Positions 22,958 to 31,656 of a stretch of 33,169 nt of DNA are shown here, piece by piece (within the stretch, counting starts at the first letter, position 1; each line of letters begins with the position of its first letter). The stretch lies in the NCBI GenBank assembly GCA_018262735.1, contig JADFDR010000006.1, forward strand, positions 1-33,169, in the 5' to 3' direction. The position numbers were made by a program, and so were the translations under genes. The notes beneath the pieces were generated by a model. It did not search any database and was not told the DNA's origin. It saw only the letters and a list, made by a program, of their open reading frames with translations. Source of the DNA: Geobacter sp. (GTDB taxonomy: Bacteria; Myxococcota_A; UBA9160; JADFDR01).

Positions 22958-24766
22958 ATGGACGTCGCGGATCCCTTCGCGCTTTGCGCAAATCCGGCTG
23001 CTTATGTTGCGCGACCTGCGACGGAGCGCATCCTGGCGCAACTGGAAACGTCGGTGACTTTGCGCCGTCGTCCGACGTTGCTCGTCGGTCCGCCCGGAAT
23101 GGGCAAAACATTTCTTTTGCGCTGCTTGGAGCAGAGGCTCTCGGATCGACTCCGTACGGTGTATGTTCCGATTCCTACGCTTTCTCCGACGGAGCTTTGT
23201 CGCTGGGTGCTGGCTCAGCTTCGTGAGGAAAGTGGCCCCGACCCCGCGCTTGCACTCGCCAATGTGAGTGCGCGCCTTCAATCTCAACATTCCGCGTTGC
23301 TCCTGCTGGTGGACGACTTCGCATCGATGACGAAGGAGGCGCTACGCCAGTTGCTCGAACTTTGGTGGGTTTCCGAAGGCGGCTTCCGCCTGCTTTTTGC
23401 CAGCATCGAGGACGATCGCTACGCCGCCTTGTTGCCCGAATTTGAGGGAAGCGCCGAGACCGTCTCTTTCTGCGAGCCGATGACACCGACGGAAACCACA
23501 GAATACATTCGCACGCGATTGCAGCGCTCCGACGTAGAGGAGGAAGTGAGTGCGCGTTTTGATGACGCACTTCTGGCGCGGATCCAGCGCGAGACGGGGG
23601 GTGTGCCGGCGTGGGTAAACGCGGCGGGCGAGGCCGTGCTCTTTGCGACGCGCTATAGGAGGGAATTGCCGGAGGAGGATTTGTCGACGCAGACGGAAGA
23701 AGTTCGTCACGAAAAAGTGTCGGATACCACTGCGTTCGAAGGGAAACTCGATTGGCCGCCAGCCGAAGACGATTTCGCCGCCGCGCGTCGCGGTCGTCAC
23801 CGCAAGAAAGAAGCCAAGTTGCAAGCCGAGGAAGAAACGCGTCGCAAGGCTCTGGCCGAGGAAGATGCAAAGCGTCGCGCGGCCGAGGAAGCGAAGCGCC
23901 GCGCGTTGGAGGAAGAAGCGCGTCGCAAGGCTCTGGCCGAGGAAGATGCAAAGCGTCGCGCGGCCGAGGACGCAAAGCATCGCGCGCTGGAGGAAGAAGC
24001 GCGTCGCAAGGCTCTGGCCGAGGAAGCGAAGCTCCGTGCAGCCGAGGACGCAAAGCATCGCGCGGAAGAAGCGGAACGCCGACGAGCGATCGAGGCGGCG
24101 GATGCGAAGCGCCGCGCGTTGGAGGAAGAAGCGGCAGCGCCGATCTTGCCGCCTGCGCTGCTCGAAGTGCCTTCCGCAAAGGGGGCGCCCGCAGCGCTCG
24201 AAATTCCTGCGGCGGAAAGTCGTCCAACCGAGAAAAGTGTCGGAGCGAAGCTTTGGCTTGTTGCCGCAGGGCTGGTGCTTGCGTTCGGAGCGGGTCTATT
24301 GGTTTTGCATTTGGATCGCACACCGGATCGCGTGTCGAATGCATCTACACAATCGAATGTCGCAGCGACGCCTGTTGCCGGTGCGGAGGCGCGCAAGTCG
24401 CTGAGCCCTGCTTCGGGCGCGACGCAATCCTCTGCGGTGCTGCCGGGTGCGCAACCCACGGAATCGACGACGACCGACATGGCGCAAGATCGTTCGAGCC
24501 TTGTCGCTGCGCGAGGTGGTGAGCCTTCGCCTTTGAACGAAACGTCACTCTCGGAGTCGCTTGCGCTCGAGCCTGTCTTGGTGAGTGTGAATGCGACACC
24601 GTGGGCGATCATCGAGGTCGATGGAATCGAATTTGGCGAGACGCCGCTTGCCGAAATTCCGCTTTTGCCCGGGCAACACAAATTTGTGGCGAAAATGCCG
24701 GGTGGGCGCGTCGTCGAACGTACGATTCTTGTCGATTCGAAGACGCAGCAAATCGTTTTCGATTGA
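22958..24766 (+). CDS. AAA ATPase - coiled coil - membrane segment - PEGA domain protein
   Basis: A 602-residue protein with an unusual order of parts. Residues 1-235 are an ExeA/GspA-type AAA ATPase: PFALCANPAAYVA start, Walker A GPPGMGKT (44-51), Walker B LLLLVDD (114-120) and a C-terminal lid (ETGGVPAWVNAAGEA). Residues about 282-392 are a charged Ala/Glu/Arg/Lys helix of the TolA type, built from a 27-residue repeat. One membrane segment (LWLVAAGLVLAFGAGLLVL, 432-450) follows, then a Ser/Thr/Ala-rich linker, and a PEGA domain (534-602: VLVSVNATPWAIIEVDG, GETPLAEIPLLPGQHKF). The ATPase should be cytoplasmic and the PEGA domain periplasmic, perhaps binding peptidoglycan or protein. It may energise an envelope process with its neighbours. 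GGGAGAG lies seven bases before the ATG. Confidence 0.88.
   Translation: MDVADPFALCANPAAYVARPATERILAQLETSVTLRRRPTLLVGPPGMGKTFLLRCLEQRLSDRLRTVYVPIPTLSPTELCRWVLAQLREESGPDPALALANVSARLQSQHSALLLLVDDFASMTKEALRQLLELWWVSEGGFRLLFASIEDDRYAALLPEFEGSAETVSFCEPMTPTETTEYIRTRLQRSDVEEEVSARFDDALLARIQRETGGVPAWVNAAGEAVLFATRYRRELPEEDLSTQTEEVRHEKVSDTTAFEGKLDWPPAEDDFAAARRGRHRKKEAKLQAEEETRRKALAEEDAKRRAAEEAKRRALEEEARRKALAEEDAKRRAAEDAKHRALEEEARRKALAEEAKLRAAEDAKHRAEEAERRRAIEAADAKRRALEEEAAAPILPPALLEVPSAKGAPAALEIPAAESRPTEKSVGAKLWLVAAGLVLAFGAGLLVLHLDRTPDRVSNASTQSNVAATPVAGAEARKSLSPASGATQSSAVLPGAQPTESTTTDMAQDRSSLVAARGGEPSPLNETSLSESLALEPVLVSVNATPWAIIEVDGIEFGETPLAEIPLLPGQHKFVAKMPGGRVVERTILVDSKTQQIVFD
23840..24060 (+). repeat. 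In-gene 81-bp tandem repeat (coiled-coil coding)
   Basis: The string CGTCGCAAGG recurs at 23840, 23921 and 24002, giving an 81-base period (27 residues, RRKALAEEDAKRRAAE and so on), with nearly identical DNA between the first two units and a shortened third. Such a repeat can change copy number by slippage or recombination, lengthening or shortening the coiled coil in frame. Confidence 0.9.
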
Positions 24767-24842
24767 ACCGAATCGTTCGAGTCGCTTCTTTCTCGTGCAG
24801 TCTGCTTGCCGCATTTTTTTTCTGCCGAAGCGCGACAAGCAA

Positions 24843-24876
24843 AAAGCCCCTTCGAACTTTTCTTCGAAGGGGCTTT
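24843..24876 (-). terminator. Rho-independent terminator of the peroxiredoxin gene
   Basis: AAAGCCCCTTCGAA (24843-24856) pairs perfectly over 14 bp with TTCGAAGGGGCTTT (24863-24876), loop of six. On the minus strand the stem is followed by TTTTTGC, so it ends the peroxiredoxin transcript; it may also act on the converging ATPase-PEGA transcript. Confidence 0.9.
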
Positions 24877-24899
24877 GCTGTGCCGAGCTTGCCTTGGCG

Positions 24900-25490
24900 C
24901 TACTTGTATTGCTTGACGAAGAAATCCTTGCTCTTTTGAACATCGGGCTTGATCGTCGCAGATCCTTCCTGCCAGTTTGCCGGGCAAACCTCGCCGTGTT
25001 TTTCATTGAACTGCAAGGCTTTCACCACGCGCAACGCCTCATCGACGCTGCGGCCAAGCGGCAAGTCATTGACGACCTGGTGACGAACGATGCCTTTCTG
25101 GTCGATCAAGAACAGGCCGCGCAGTGCGATTCCGGCGTCGAGCAGCACGTCGTACTTGCGCGCAATTTCCTTGTTGAGATCGGCGATCAACGGATAGCGG
25201 ACGTCGCCGATGCCTCCTTCGTTACGCGGAACATTTCGCCACGCAAGATGCGTGTAGTGGCTGTCGACGGAGCAACCAAGCACTTGCACGCCGAGTTTTT
25301 CGAATTCGGCCTGTGCCTCCGAGAACGCAATGATTTCCGTGGGGCATACGAACGTGAAGTCGAGCGGGTAGAAAAACAAAAGCACCTGCTTGCCTTTGTA
25401 ATCCGACAGAGAAACTTGCTTGAACGAACCATCGGGCATCACGGCCTGTGCCGTGAAATCCGGGGCGGGCTTGGTAACGAGTACGCTCAT
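24900..25490 (-). CDS. Typical 2-Cys peroxiredoxin (AhpC/Prx1 type)
   Basis: A 196-residue thiol peroxidase that reduces hydrogen peroxide and organic peroxides in the cytoplasm. The peroxidatic Cys49 lies in [14 protein letters not shown] and the resolving Cys169 in EVCPANW, the signature of typical 2-Cys enzymes that work as dimers or decamers. A GGIGD motif is present, but the C-terminal YF motif of overoxidation-sensitive enzymes is not obvious (the end reads KDFFVKQYK). Length is normal. The start has AAAGGAG at ideal spacing. It is monocistronic and ends at a strong hairpin. Its reductase (AhpF-type or thioredoxin) is not in the window. A 12-base palindrome lies about 50 bases upstream. 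Confidence 0.95.
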   Translation of the reverse strand: MSVLVTKPAPDFTAQAVMPDGSFKQVSLSDYKGKQVLLFFYPLDFTFVCPTEIIAFSEAQAEFEKLGVQVLGCSVDSHYTHLAWRNVPRNEGGIGDVRYPLIADLNKEIARKYDVLLDAGIALRGLFLIDQKGIVRHQVVNDLPLGRSVDEALRVVKALQFNEKHGEVCPANWQEGSATIKPDVQKSKDFFVKQYK

Positions 25491-25986
25491 GGTGGATCTC
25501 CTTTTGAAAGAGGAAGTTTGGTAAGTAAGGTAAGGATCTTTCGAAAGAAGTCAATAGCCTAGCATTATTCAAAGGATGAATAGTCTCCGCAACTTAACAA
25601 AAGTACCCAAAATGCTTTCGGATTTGGCTGTATACGAGAAAAGCGGCGACGGATTTTGCACAGCGGTCTCCTCGCCTCGGCTTTCGGCTGGACGGTTTGA
25701 CCTGCGCAAACCCGTCGCCCGTGCCCGAGTGCGCCGCGCGCAGCTTTTGAGAGCGGCGCGACGTTGTTTCGCCTTGTGCTTTTTGAAGGAATTCCGAAAA
25801 GACTCGAAGAAAAAACCTCGTCCTTTTCGTCAGGATGGAACGTTTGTTTTAGGCCAACGCCAGGGAAAAACAAAGTTGGATTCAGTTGGAATCGTTCTAC
25901 GCGCGACATCGCGCGGCAAAATATCAGGACGCGCGCGAGAAGTTTGCAGGGGCTTGTCGCGGAATCGTTTGTTCGGAAAGTAGAAC
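25491..25986. other. Divergent intergenic region, peroxiredoxin / histidine kinase
   Basis: The first 80 bases are AT-rich and likely contain the peroxiredoxin promoter; on the minus strand TTGACT (around 25552) could be a -35 box, but no good -10 follows. A palindrome is at 25537-25548. Near 25795 the string CCGAAAAGACTCGAA resembles the middle of the dispersed repeat, without its other blocks. The remainder is not coding in any convincing frame. Confidence 0.45.
25537..25548. promoter_or_regulatory. 12-base perfect palindrome upstream of peroxiredoxin
   Basis: TCTTTCGAAAGA is its own reverse complement and lies 47-58 bases before the peroxiredoxin start codon, next to a possible -35 box. 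It could be an operator, for example for a peroxide-responsive regulator, but it does not match a consensus I can name. Confidence 0.3.
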
Positions 25987-27813
25987 ATGGCCATACACTT
26001 TTCGGTTATCCAGTGCCTCTTCGTGTTGACCGTCGCGATTTTTATTTTCGCTTATGTGAGCTTTCGATCGCGCTGGAATCTTTTGCGCTGGCTGCTTGCA
26101 GGCACGATGGTTTCGCTCGTGATGTGGGCGCTTGGCGAGAGCATACGCTGGCTGGGTTCCGAGCGGTTCTTTTACGATGCCGGGATTTACATTCAGTACT
26201 ACGGCTTGATGTCGACCGTGCCGCTTTGGGTTTTGCTCGCGCTCAACTATGCGCGCGTGCAATGGCTCAAATCGAATCCGCAACTGATCGCATTTGTTTC
26301 TGCACCGTCGGTGATTTCGTATTTTGCGTTGTTGACGAACGATCTGCATCACGAGTTCATCAAAGATATGTCGCGCGCAGCGATGGCGGAGAGCACGCTG
26401 GTTTGGGCGGGTCCGATTCTTTGGTTTTTCATCGTGTGGTCGTTTTTTTGCGGGCTCGGCACGGTGGCCTTGTATCTCGGCGCGGCGCGACGCGAGCGTG
26501 GCGTACGCGAGCGTCATCGACGACTTTGGATTTCCGGCGCGGCGGTATTGCCGCTGCTGACAAGCGGACTCGTGTTCGTTGACATCGGTTCCAACTTCGT
26601 GGATGTGACACCGACGGCACTTTCGATTTCGGTGTTGATTTTGTTCGGTGCAGTTTTCCGGCATCGTCTTTTTTCAGGGCGATCCCTCGTGCGGCCCGAA
26701 ATGATCGAGCCGTTGCGTTACGGTGTCGTTTTTGCCGACGGAGAAGGCCGGATTACGGAGATCAATCCTGCGGCAGAAGTCTTGCTTGGTTTGACTGCGG
26801 CGCAAGTCGCGCATCGGCAGCTTGCCGAATTGAGCCTTGTGATTTGCGAGAATTCAGAAGCCGCCACAGAACTGAGTCGGCGCTTTCAAGAACTTTCGGA
26901 AGCGGGCGCGGGTTTTCTTTTCGAGGTTGCCTTGCGCAACGGGCAGCGCATCGAGTTCGACGCAGTGGTGATACGCCACGAAGAAAAGGTCGCCGGGCAG
27001 TACATCGTGATGCGAGATCGCACGGAAGATCATCGCGATGCGGATTTGTCCGCATCCGGAAAGAAACTTGAAAGTGTAGGCAACCTCGTTGCCGGAATTG
27101 CGCACGAGGTGAACAATCCTCTTGCCTACGTTCATTCGAACTTGGTCTATTTGGAACGCTTGAGTGCGATCGTGCAGAGTCGCCTCGATGCCTTCCAGGC
27201 CGAAGAGGCCAAGCAGCTTGGCGAGATGCCGCAAGTTCTTGGAGAAACACTGAACGGAGTCGAGCGCATCATGAAAATGGTGCGTGGGCTGCGACGCTTT
27301 TCGCGCGTGCCGAGCGACGAGATTTGCCCCGTCGATCTCAATCAAGTGCTGGAGGAGGCGCTTCGCCTGGCGGAGTTGCACGAAAACCAAGGCATCGCAG
27401 TTCTCCGTCACTTTGGCTTGGAGTTGCCCACGGTTCAGGGCTCTCCGGAGCGGCTGTGTCAGGTGTTTTTGAATCTTCTCCTCAACGCGAAGCACGCGCT
27501 ACGCGGAGTCGAGCGCGGCACGATCCTCGTCGAGACGGTACGGCGCGGTCCTTGGATCGAAGTGCGCATCACCGATAACGGGCCCGGGATCGAGCCCGAT
27601 GTGCTCATGCGCATCTTCGAACCTTTCTTCACGACGAAGGGCCCTGAAGAAGGGACGGGGCTTGGGCTTGCCATCGTCTCGGATATTTTGCACGGACACG
27701 GCGGAGACATTCAGGTTTCTTCGCATCCCGGACAAGGTGCGAGTTTTGTGGTGCACTTGCCGATCGATCGCCCGGGCCCGCATGGAGTCGCTACTTCTCG
27801 ACCGCAGAAGTGA
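25987..27813 (+). CDS. Sensor histidine kinase with 7TM N-terminus and PAS domain
   Basis: A 608-residue membrane sensor. About seven hydrophobic segments occupy residues 1-230, as in histidine kinases with the N-terminal 7TM sensor region. A PAS domain follows (EPLRYGVVFADGEGRITEIN, PAAEVLLGL). The phosphoacceptor is His373 in AGIAHEVNNPLAYVHSN, the HisKA form typical of kinases with the HEVNNPL motif. The ATP-binding domain has N (LNLLLNAKHAL), G1 (ITDNGPGIEPD), F (FEPFFTTK) and G2 (GTGLGLAI) boxes. No receiver domain or cognate response regulator is encoded in the window, so it is an orphan here. The ATG has GGAAAG at good spacing. The ligand is unknown. Confidence 0.93.
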   Translation: MAIHFSVIQCLFVLTVAIFIFAYVSFRSRWNLLRWLLAGTMVSLVMWALGESIRWLGSERFFYDAGIYIQYYGLMSTVPLWVLLALNYARVQWLKSNPQLIAFVSAPSVISYFALLTNDLHHEFIKDMSRAAMAESTLVWAGPILWFFIVWSFFCGLGTVALYLGAARRERGVRERHRRLWISGAAVLPLLTSGLVFVDIGSNFVDVTPTALSISVLILFGAVFRHRLFSGRSLVRPEMIEPLRYGVVFADGEGRITEINPAAEVLLGLTAAQVAHRQLAELSLVICENSEAATELSRRFQELSEAGAGFLFEVALRNGQRIEFDAVVIRHEEKVAGQYIVMRDRTEDHRDADLSASGKKLESVGNLVAGIAHEVNNPLAYVHSNLVYLERLSAIVQSRLDAFQAEEAKQLGEMPQVLGETLNGVERIMKMVRGLRRFSRVPSDEICPVDLNQVLEEALRLAELHENQGIAVLRHFGLELPTVQGSPERLCQVFLNLLLNAKHALRGVERGTILVETVRRGPWIEVRITDNGPGIEPDVLMRIFEPFFTTKGPEEGTGLGLAIVSDILHGHGGDIQVSSHPGQGASFVVHLPIDRPGPHGVATSRPQK

Positions 27814-27880
27814 TCGAGAGTTTTCTTTCAATCACGCTTTCCTGTGTTGACCGTTTTGTGTGTATGTCGCGAAATGCGCG

Positions 27881-29488
27881 TCAGCGGGTTTGCGTTGAGC
27901 GCACGCGACCGCTGGGGCCGGGTGGCAGAAAAAGATTCATCTGCACGATCCCGATATCGACCATGTCGATCCGACCGTCTTCGTTGAGATCGAACCGATC
28001 GCTATAGCCGCCGTTTGACAGATACGGGAGGATGCTTTCGAGATCGCCGCGACGGTTGGTGAGCATAGGATTGAAAGCGGGCGAGACGATGCCGTCGTTG
28101 TCGAAATCTGCGTCGCAGGCGTTGCCAAAGCCGTCGTCATCGGAATCGAGTTGCGAGGGGTTCGGGATCTCCACGCAATTGTCGAAGCGATTGCGATGTC
28201 CGTCGCCGTCGAGATCGTCGGGGAGTGCCGTGCTCGGACGCGCGATCTGCATCAAGGGATCGCCAACGTAAACATTCATCCAGCTCAAATGCGGGATGCT
28301 TTGATAGAAGGCTTCGGCGGCGGGACGTCCGAGCGCATACTCGCGAAAGAAGATTTGAGGACGTGCTACACCGTTGAGTGACGGCTCGGCGACGTGTCCT
28401 GCTGCGCCGGAAGCGCCGAGCCGGATCAAATCTGCAACGAGAGATTGGCCATACTCGGGTGGGGAAACGAAGCTGCGTGCATTGGTGCTCACGATATCGA
28501 TGGCGACGGAGCGCGGTGCAAATCGTCCCGGAACGATTTGCTCATCGATCTCGCCGTACGTGGAAGTGCCAAGGCGATGCGTGTCATTGCTACCCCAAGA
28601 TGTGTAGCCCGCGATTTCCTCCGAGGTGAAAAAGAATTTGGCTTCGCGATCGTGCAATGTGGGAAGCCTCATGGCCTGAAGCACGGCGGCCGTGGATTGC
28701 AAAAGAAGCAGATTTGCACCGGCGCGTGCGAGAGGTTGCTGCGGATCTTCGTCGACGACGAAGCGTGCTGCTGCGGGAGCGGGCGCGACGGCGGAGTCGA
28801 TCAAGTTGCGGATGTCGCGCGGGATTTGGGTTTCGGGATCGAGCGGGGTTGGATAGCCCGCGATGCGCGTCACCAGATAACGCAATTTTGAGTCGGGCTT
28901 CTGTTTGCGAAATTCGGCAAAAGATTGCGATGCGTTGTAGAACGGGTTTTGTGCATCCAGAATTCCGGGGCTGCCTTCGAGTTGCGAGCCGAGCACTGCG
29001 ATTTCGGCATCGACGGAGGCCTCGCTGCTACGAACGATCAATTCTTCGAGTGGCGTTGGCGGAGATTGTGTGACGCGGAGCGGAATGCCCGGCATGAGGA
29101 CGATGAACTGAATTTTGTTTGTTGGATCGCGTGCCGCGAGTTCTTGCAAAAGCGGATCGCGAATCTGGCGTTGGTACTCTTCGCGCGAGATTCGTTCGTC
29201 GCTGCGTTTCGAAAGATCCGGCGTATAGGCGGGCAGCGGAAGTTCGACGAAGTGAGCGTCGGGAATTTTGCGTGCGTTCTGGTAGTAACGACCGACCGCG
29301 CGCGAAAGTTCGTTGTTGCCGTTGACGACGACGAGCACCTCCGAATAGTCGATGCGCGGCGCTTTGTACAAGGCTTCGAAAGTTGTTCCGAATTCGGAAT
29401 CCGAATTGCAACTTGCACCGAGCGTGAGCAAGGTGAGTCCCAGGGCGAGCGCAACTTTTTGCAAACGCTTTCGTGCAATCAAGATCAT
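27881..29488 (-). CDS. TIGR03790-type exported protein with calcium-binding C-terminal repeats
   Basis: A 535-residue exported protein. The start ([20 protein letters not shown]) is a signal peptide with a near-lipobox (LGASC), so it may be a lipoprotein. Residues about 35-400 fit the TIGR03790 family of unknown function: [44 protein letters not shown] and a late [18 protein letters not shown]. The C-terminus adds a thrombospondin type-3-like segment ([31 protein letters not shown]) and dockerin-like Asp-rich loops ([23 protein letters not shown]) that should bind calcium. The ATG at 29488 has AGGA ahead. It converges on the histidine kinase gene with only 67 bases between and no clear terminator. 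The activity is unknown. Confidence 0.85.
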   Translation of the reverse strand: MILIARKRLQKVALALGLTLLTLGASCNSDSEFGTTFEALYKAPRIDYSEVLVVVNGNNELSRAVGRYYQNARKIPDAHFVELPLPAYTPDLSKRSDERISREEYQRQIRDPLLQELAARDPTNKIQFIVLMPGIPLRVTQSPPTPLEELIVRSSEASVDAEIAVLGSQLEGSPGILDAQNPFYNASQSFAEFRKQKPDSKLRYLVTRIAGYPTPLDPETQIPRDIRNLIDSAVAPAPAAARFVVDEDPQQPLARAGANLLLLQSTAAVLQAMRLPTLHDREAKFFFTSEEIAGYTSWGSNDTHRLGTSTYGEIDEQIVPGRFAPRSVAIDIVSTNARSFVSPPEYGQSLVADLIRLGASGAAGHVAEPSLNGVARPQIFFREYALGRPAAEAFYQSIPHLSWMNVYVGDPLMQIARPSTALPDDLDGDGHRNRFDNCVEIPNPSQLDSDDDGFGNACDADFDNDGIVSPAFNPMLTNRRGDLESILPYLSNGGYSDRFDLNEDGRIDMVDIGIVQMNLFLPPGPSGRVRSTQTR

Positions 29489-29657
29489 GAGGTTCCTCGG
29501 GTCGGCATCGCCCGATACTATCCGTTTGGAAGAGCGCGTTGCTACGGGCTTCTGCCCGCTTCTGCGCTGACGATCCGCGTTGTGCCGGGTAGAATGCAAG
29601 CCCGCTACCGCTCGGTCTTGCGGTGCCGATTCGTTCCTGTCGAATCGGTCATGAAAC

Positions 29658-29672
29658 AAGGAGAGTACTTTG
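29658..29672 (+). promoter_or_regulatory. Ribosome binding site with TTG start for ettA
   Basis: AAGGAGAG is followed by TAC and the start codon TTG at 29670-29672. The first codons (TTG GCC CAG TTT) give the family N-terminus [11 protein letters not shown]. The only nearby ATG (29651) is out of frame. Confidence 0.9.
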
Positions 29673-31343
29673 GCCCAGTTTGTTTTTACGATGCACGAAG
29701 TTCGCAAGGTCGTTCCGCCCGATCGCATCATTCTCGACGGAATTTCGCTTTCCTTCCTGTTCGGAGCGAAGATCGGCGTGATCGGACACAACGGCGCCGG
29801 CAAGAGTTCGCTGCTTCGCATCATGGCGGGTTTGGATCCTGACATTCTCGGTGAAGCGCGACCTGCACCCGGAATTCGTATCGGTTATTTGCCGCAAGAG
29901 CCCACGCTCGATGCGACGAAAGATGTACGCGGAAATGTGGAAGACGGCGTGGCGGAAGTGCGCGATTTGTTGCGTCGCTTCGAAGAGGTGAATGCGAAAT
30001 TCGCCGAGCCGATGGACGACGATGCGATGAATCAACTCCTCGCCGAGCAGGCCGAGCTGCAAGATCGCATCGACGCTGTGAATGCGTGGGAGATCGATCG
30101 CACGCTCGAAATTGCGATGGATGCGTTGCGCCTTCCGCCGGGCGATGCGGACGTGACGAAACTTTCCGGCGGTGAGCGACGGCGCGTGGCGCTTTGCCAG
30201 TTGCTTTTGCAGAAACCGGATTTGCTTTTGCTCGATGAACCGACGAATCATCTCGATGCGGAGTCGGTGGCGTGGCTCGAACGTTTTTTGCAGGAGTACC
30301 CGGGCACCATCGTTGCGATCACCCACGATCGTTACTTCCTCGACAATGTGGCGCAGTGGATTCTCGAACTCGATCGCGGTGAAGGCATTCCGTGGAAGGG
30401 AAATTATTCGTCGTGGCTCGATCAAAAACGGCAGCGTCTTGCTACCGAAGAAAAGCAAGAGAGTGCGCGCCAACGCACGTTGCAACGCGAACTCGATTGG
30501 GTGCGCTTGGCGCCGAGCGCGCGGCACGCCAAGAGCAAAGCGCGCATTCGGCAATATGAGGAACTGCTGAATCAAGGTCCGAAAGAAAACTATGGCAGCT
30601 CCGAAATGACGATTCCGCCGGGACCGCGGCTCGGCGACGTGGTCGTCGAAGCCAAGAACGTATCGAAGGCGTATGGCGATCAACTTTTGATCGACAATCT
30701 GAACTTCGCGCTTCCGCCGGGTGGCATCGTCGGTGTGATCGGACCGAACGGTGCCGGGAAGACGACATTGTTTCGCATGATCGTCGGTGCCGAGAAACCC
30801 GACTCGGGCGCGTTGCGTCTTGGTGAAACCGTAAAGCTTGCCTATGTGGATCAATCGCGCGACGCGCTCGATCCCAAGAAAAACGTCTGGCAAGAAATCA
30901 GCGGCGGCGAAGAGGTGTTGCGCGTCGGAAACCGCGAGGTGAACTCACGCGCTTATGTGTCATCGTTCAATTTTCGTGGCGCCGATCAGCAGAAACTCGT
31001 CGGCAATCTTTCCGGCGGAGAACGCAATCGCCTGCATCTTGCGAAACTCCTGCAAAGCGGCGGCAACGTGCTCTTGCTCGACGAGCCGACCAACGATCTC
31101 GACGTCGACACCTTGCGTGCGCTTGAAGATGCACTCGTGAACTTCGCGGGTTGCGTGGTCGTGATTTCGCACGATCGCTGGTTTCTCGATCGCATTGCGA
31201 CGCATATGCTCGCGTTCGAAGGCGATAGCCATGTCGAATGGTTTGAAGGCAACTATCAAGAGTACGAAGCCGATCGCAAACGTCGCCTCGGTGCGGACGC
31301 CGATCAGCCGCATCGTCTGCGTTACAAGAAGCTCACTGCGTAG
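29670..31343 (+). CDS. ettA: Energy-dependent translational throttle protein EttA (ABC-F ATPase)
   Basis: A 557-residue soluble ABC-F protein, compared with 555 in E. coli. EttA binds the ribosomal E site and gates entry into elongation according to the ADP/ATP ratio. It has two ATPase domains: Walker [10 protein letters not shown], signature LSGGERRR and Walker [13 protein letters not shown] in the first; [17 protein letters not shown] and [11 protein letters not shown] in the second. The EttA-specific arm (between Walker A and signature of domain 1) and the linker ([18 protein letters not shown]) are present, and IPPGPRLGD precedes domain 2. The start is TTG, with an excellent Shine-Dalgarno. 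It is monocistronic. A dispersed repeat region follows. Other ABC-F paralogues (Uup, YbiT, YheS) differ in the N-terminus. Confidence 0.96.
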   Translation: MAQFVFTMHEVRKVVPPDRIILDGISLSFLFGAKIGVIGHNGAGKSSLLRIMAGLDPDILGEARPAPGIRIGYLPQEPTLDATKDVRGNVEDGVAEVRDLLRRFEEVNAKFAEPMDDDAMNQLLAEQAELQDRIDAVNAWEIDRTLEIAMDALRLPPGDADVTKLSGGERRRVALCQLLLQKPDLLLLDEPTNHLDAESVAWLERFLQEYPGTIVAITHDRYFLDNVAQWILELDRGEGIPWKGNYSSWLDQKRQRLATEEKQESARQRTLQRELDWVRLAPSARHAKSKARIRQYEELLNQGPKENYGSSEMTIPPGPRLGDVVVEAKNVSKAYGDQLLIDNLNFALPPGGIVGVIGPNGAGKTTLFRMIVGAEKPDSGALRLGETVKLAYVDQSRDALDPKKNVWQEISGGEEVLRVGNREVNSRAYVSSFNFRGADQQKLVGNLSGGERNRLHLAKLLQSGGNVLLLDEPTNDLDVDTLRALEDALVNFAGCVVVISHDRWFLDRIATHMLAFEGDSHVEWFEGNYQEYEADRKRRLGADADQPHRLRYKKLTA

Positions 31344-31389
31344 TCAGCCTCGGAGCCAATTCCTTTCGTGGATGCTTTACGTCCCAAGG

Positions 31390-31470
31390 TTCTTTTGCCG
31401 ACGGAAAGAAGCGATGGAATTTGCAAAAGAAATCGGAATTGGGCAGAGGCTCCCTGGGCATGCAAGCCGC
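31390..31470 (+). repeat. Dispersed 3'-end repeat, copy J (diverged)
   Basis: TTCTTTTGCCGACGGAAAG is followed by GGAATTTGCAAAAG, CGGAATTGGGC and AGAGGCTCCC. The block order fits the family, but the terminal GGATCCGAGG is degraded. It lies just after ettA. Confidence 0.5.
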
Positions 31471-31552
31471 AGAGCGCGATCTGACTCTTTTTGGTGTCTC
31501 CCGATACGCTGAGCGCACTGGGGGGGGATGCTCTGATTGATTTCGCTTTCGG

Positions 31553-31635
31553 AATGCTGATGGATTTTCCACCGACGGAAAACATTCGCTTTGGTTCGCG
31601 AAAGTGTTCAAAACGAAATGGACCCGAGGCTCTCT
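31553..31635 (+). repeat. Dispersed 3'-end repeat, copy D
   Basis: GGATTTTCCACCGACGGAAA (stem TTTTCC/GGAAAA, loop ACCGAC), then TTGGTTCGCGAAAG, TTCAAAACG and AAATGGACCCGAGGCTC. It ends about 20 bases before the dapL stop codon. Confidence 0.8.
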
Positions 31636-31656
31636 CGTTTGAGCGATGCATTTGAA

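Larger units (their letters stand above)
31344..31656. other. Intergenic region between convergent ettA and dapL
   Basis: No gene is seen. The region holds two copies of the dispersed repeat, a diverged one (31390-31470) and a good one (31553-31635), with a stretch between them containing a run of eight G (31520-31527). Confidence 0.6.

Noticed and set aside
25790-25850. Ninth copy of the dispersed repeat
   Set aside because: Only CCGAAAAGACTCGAA and a loose TTTTCGTCAGG match; the terminal block is missing. Too weak to list.
31500-31540. Run of eight G as a phase-variable tract
   Set aside because: It lies at 31520-31527 in non-coding DNA with no frame or promoter it could switch.
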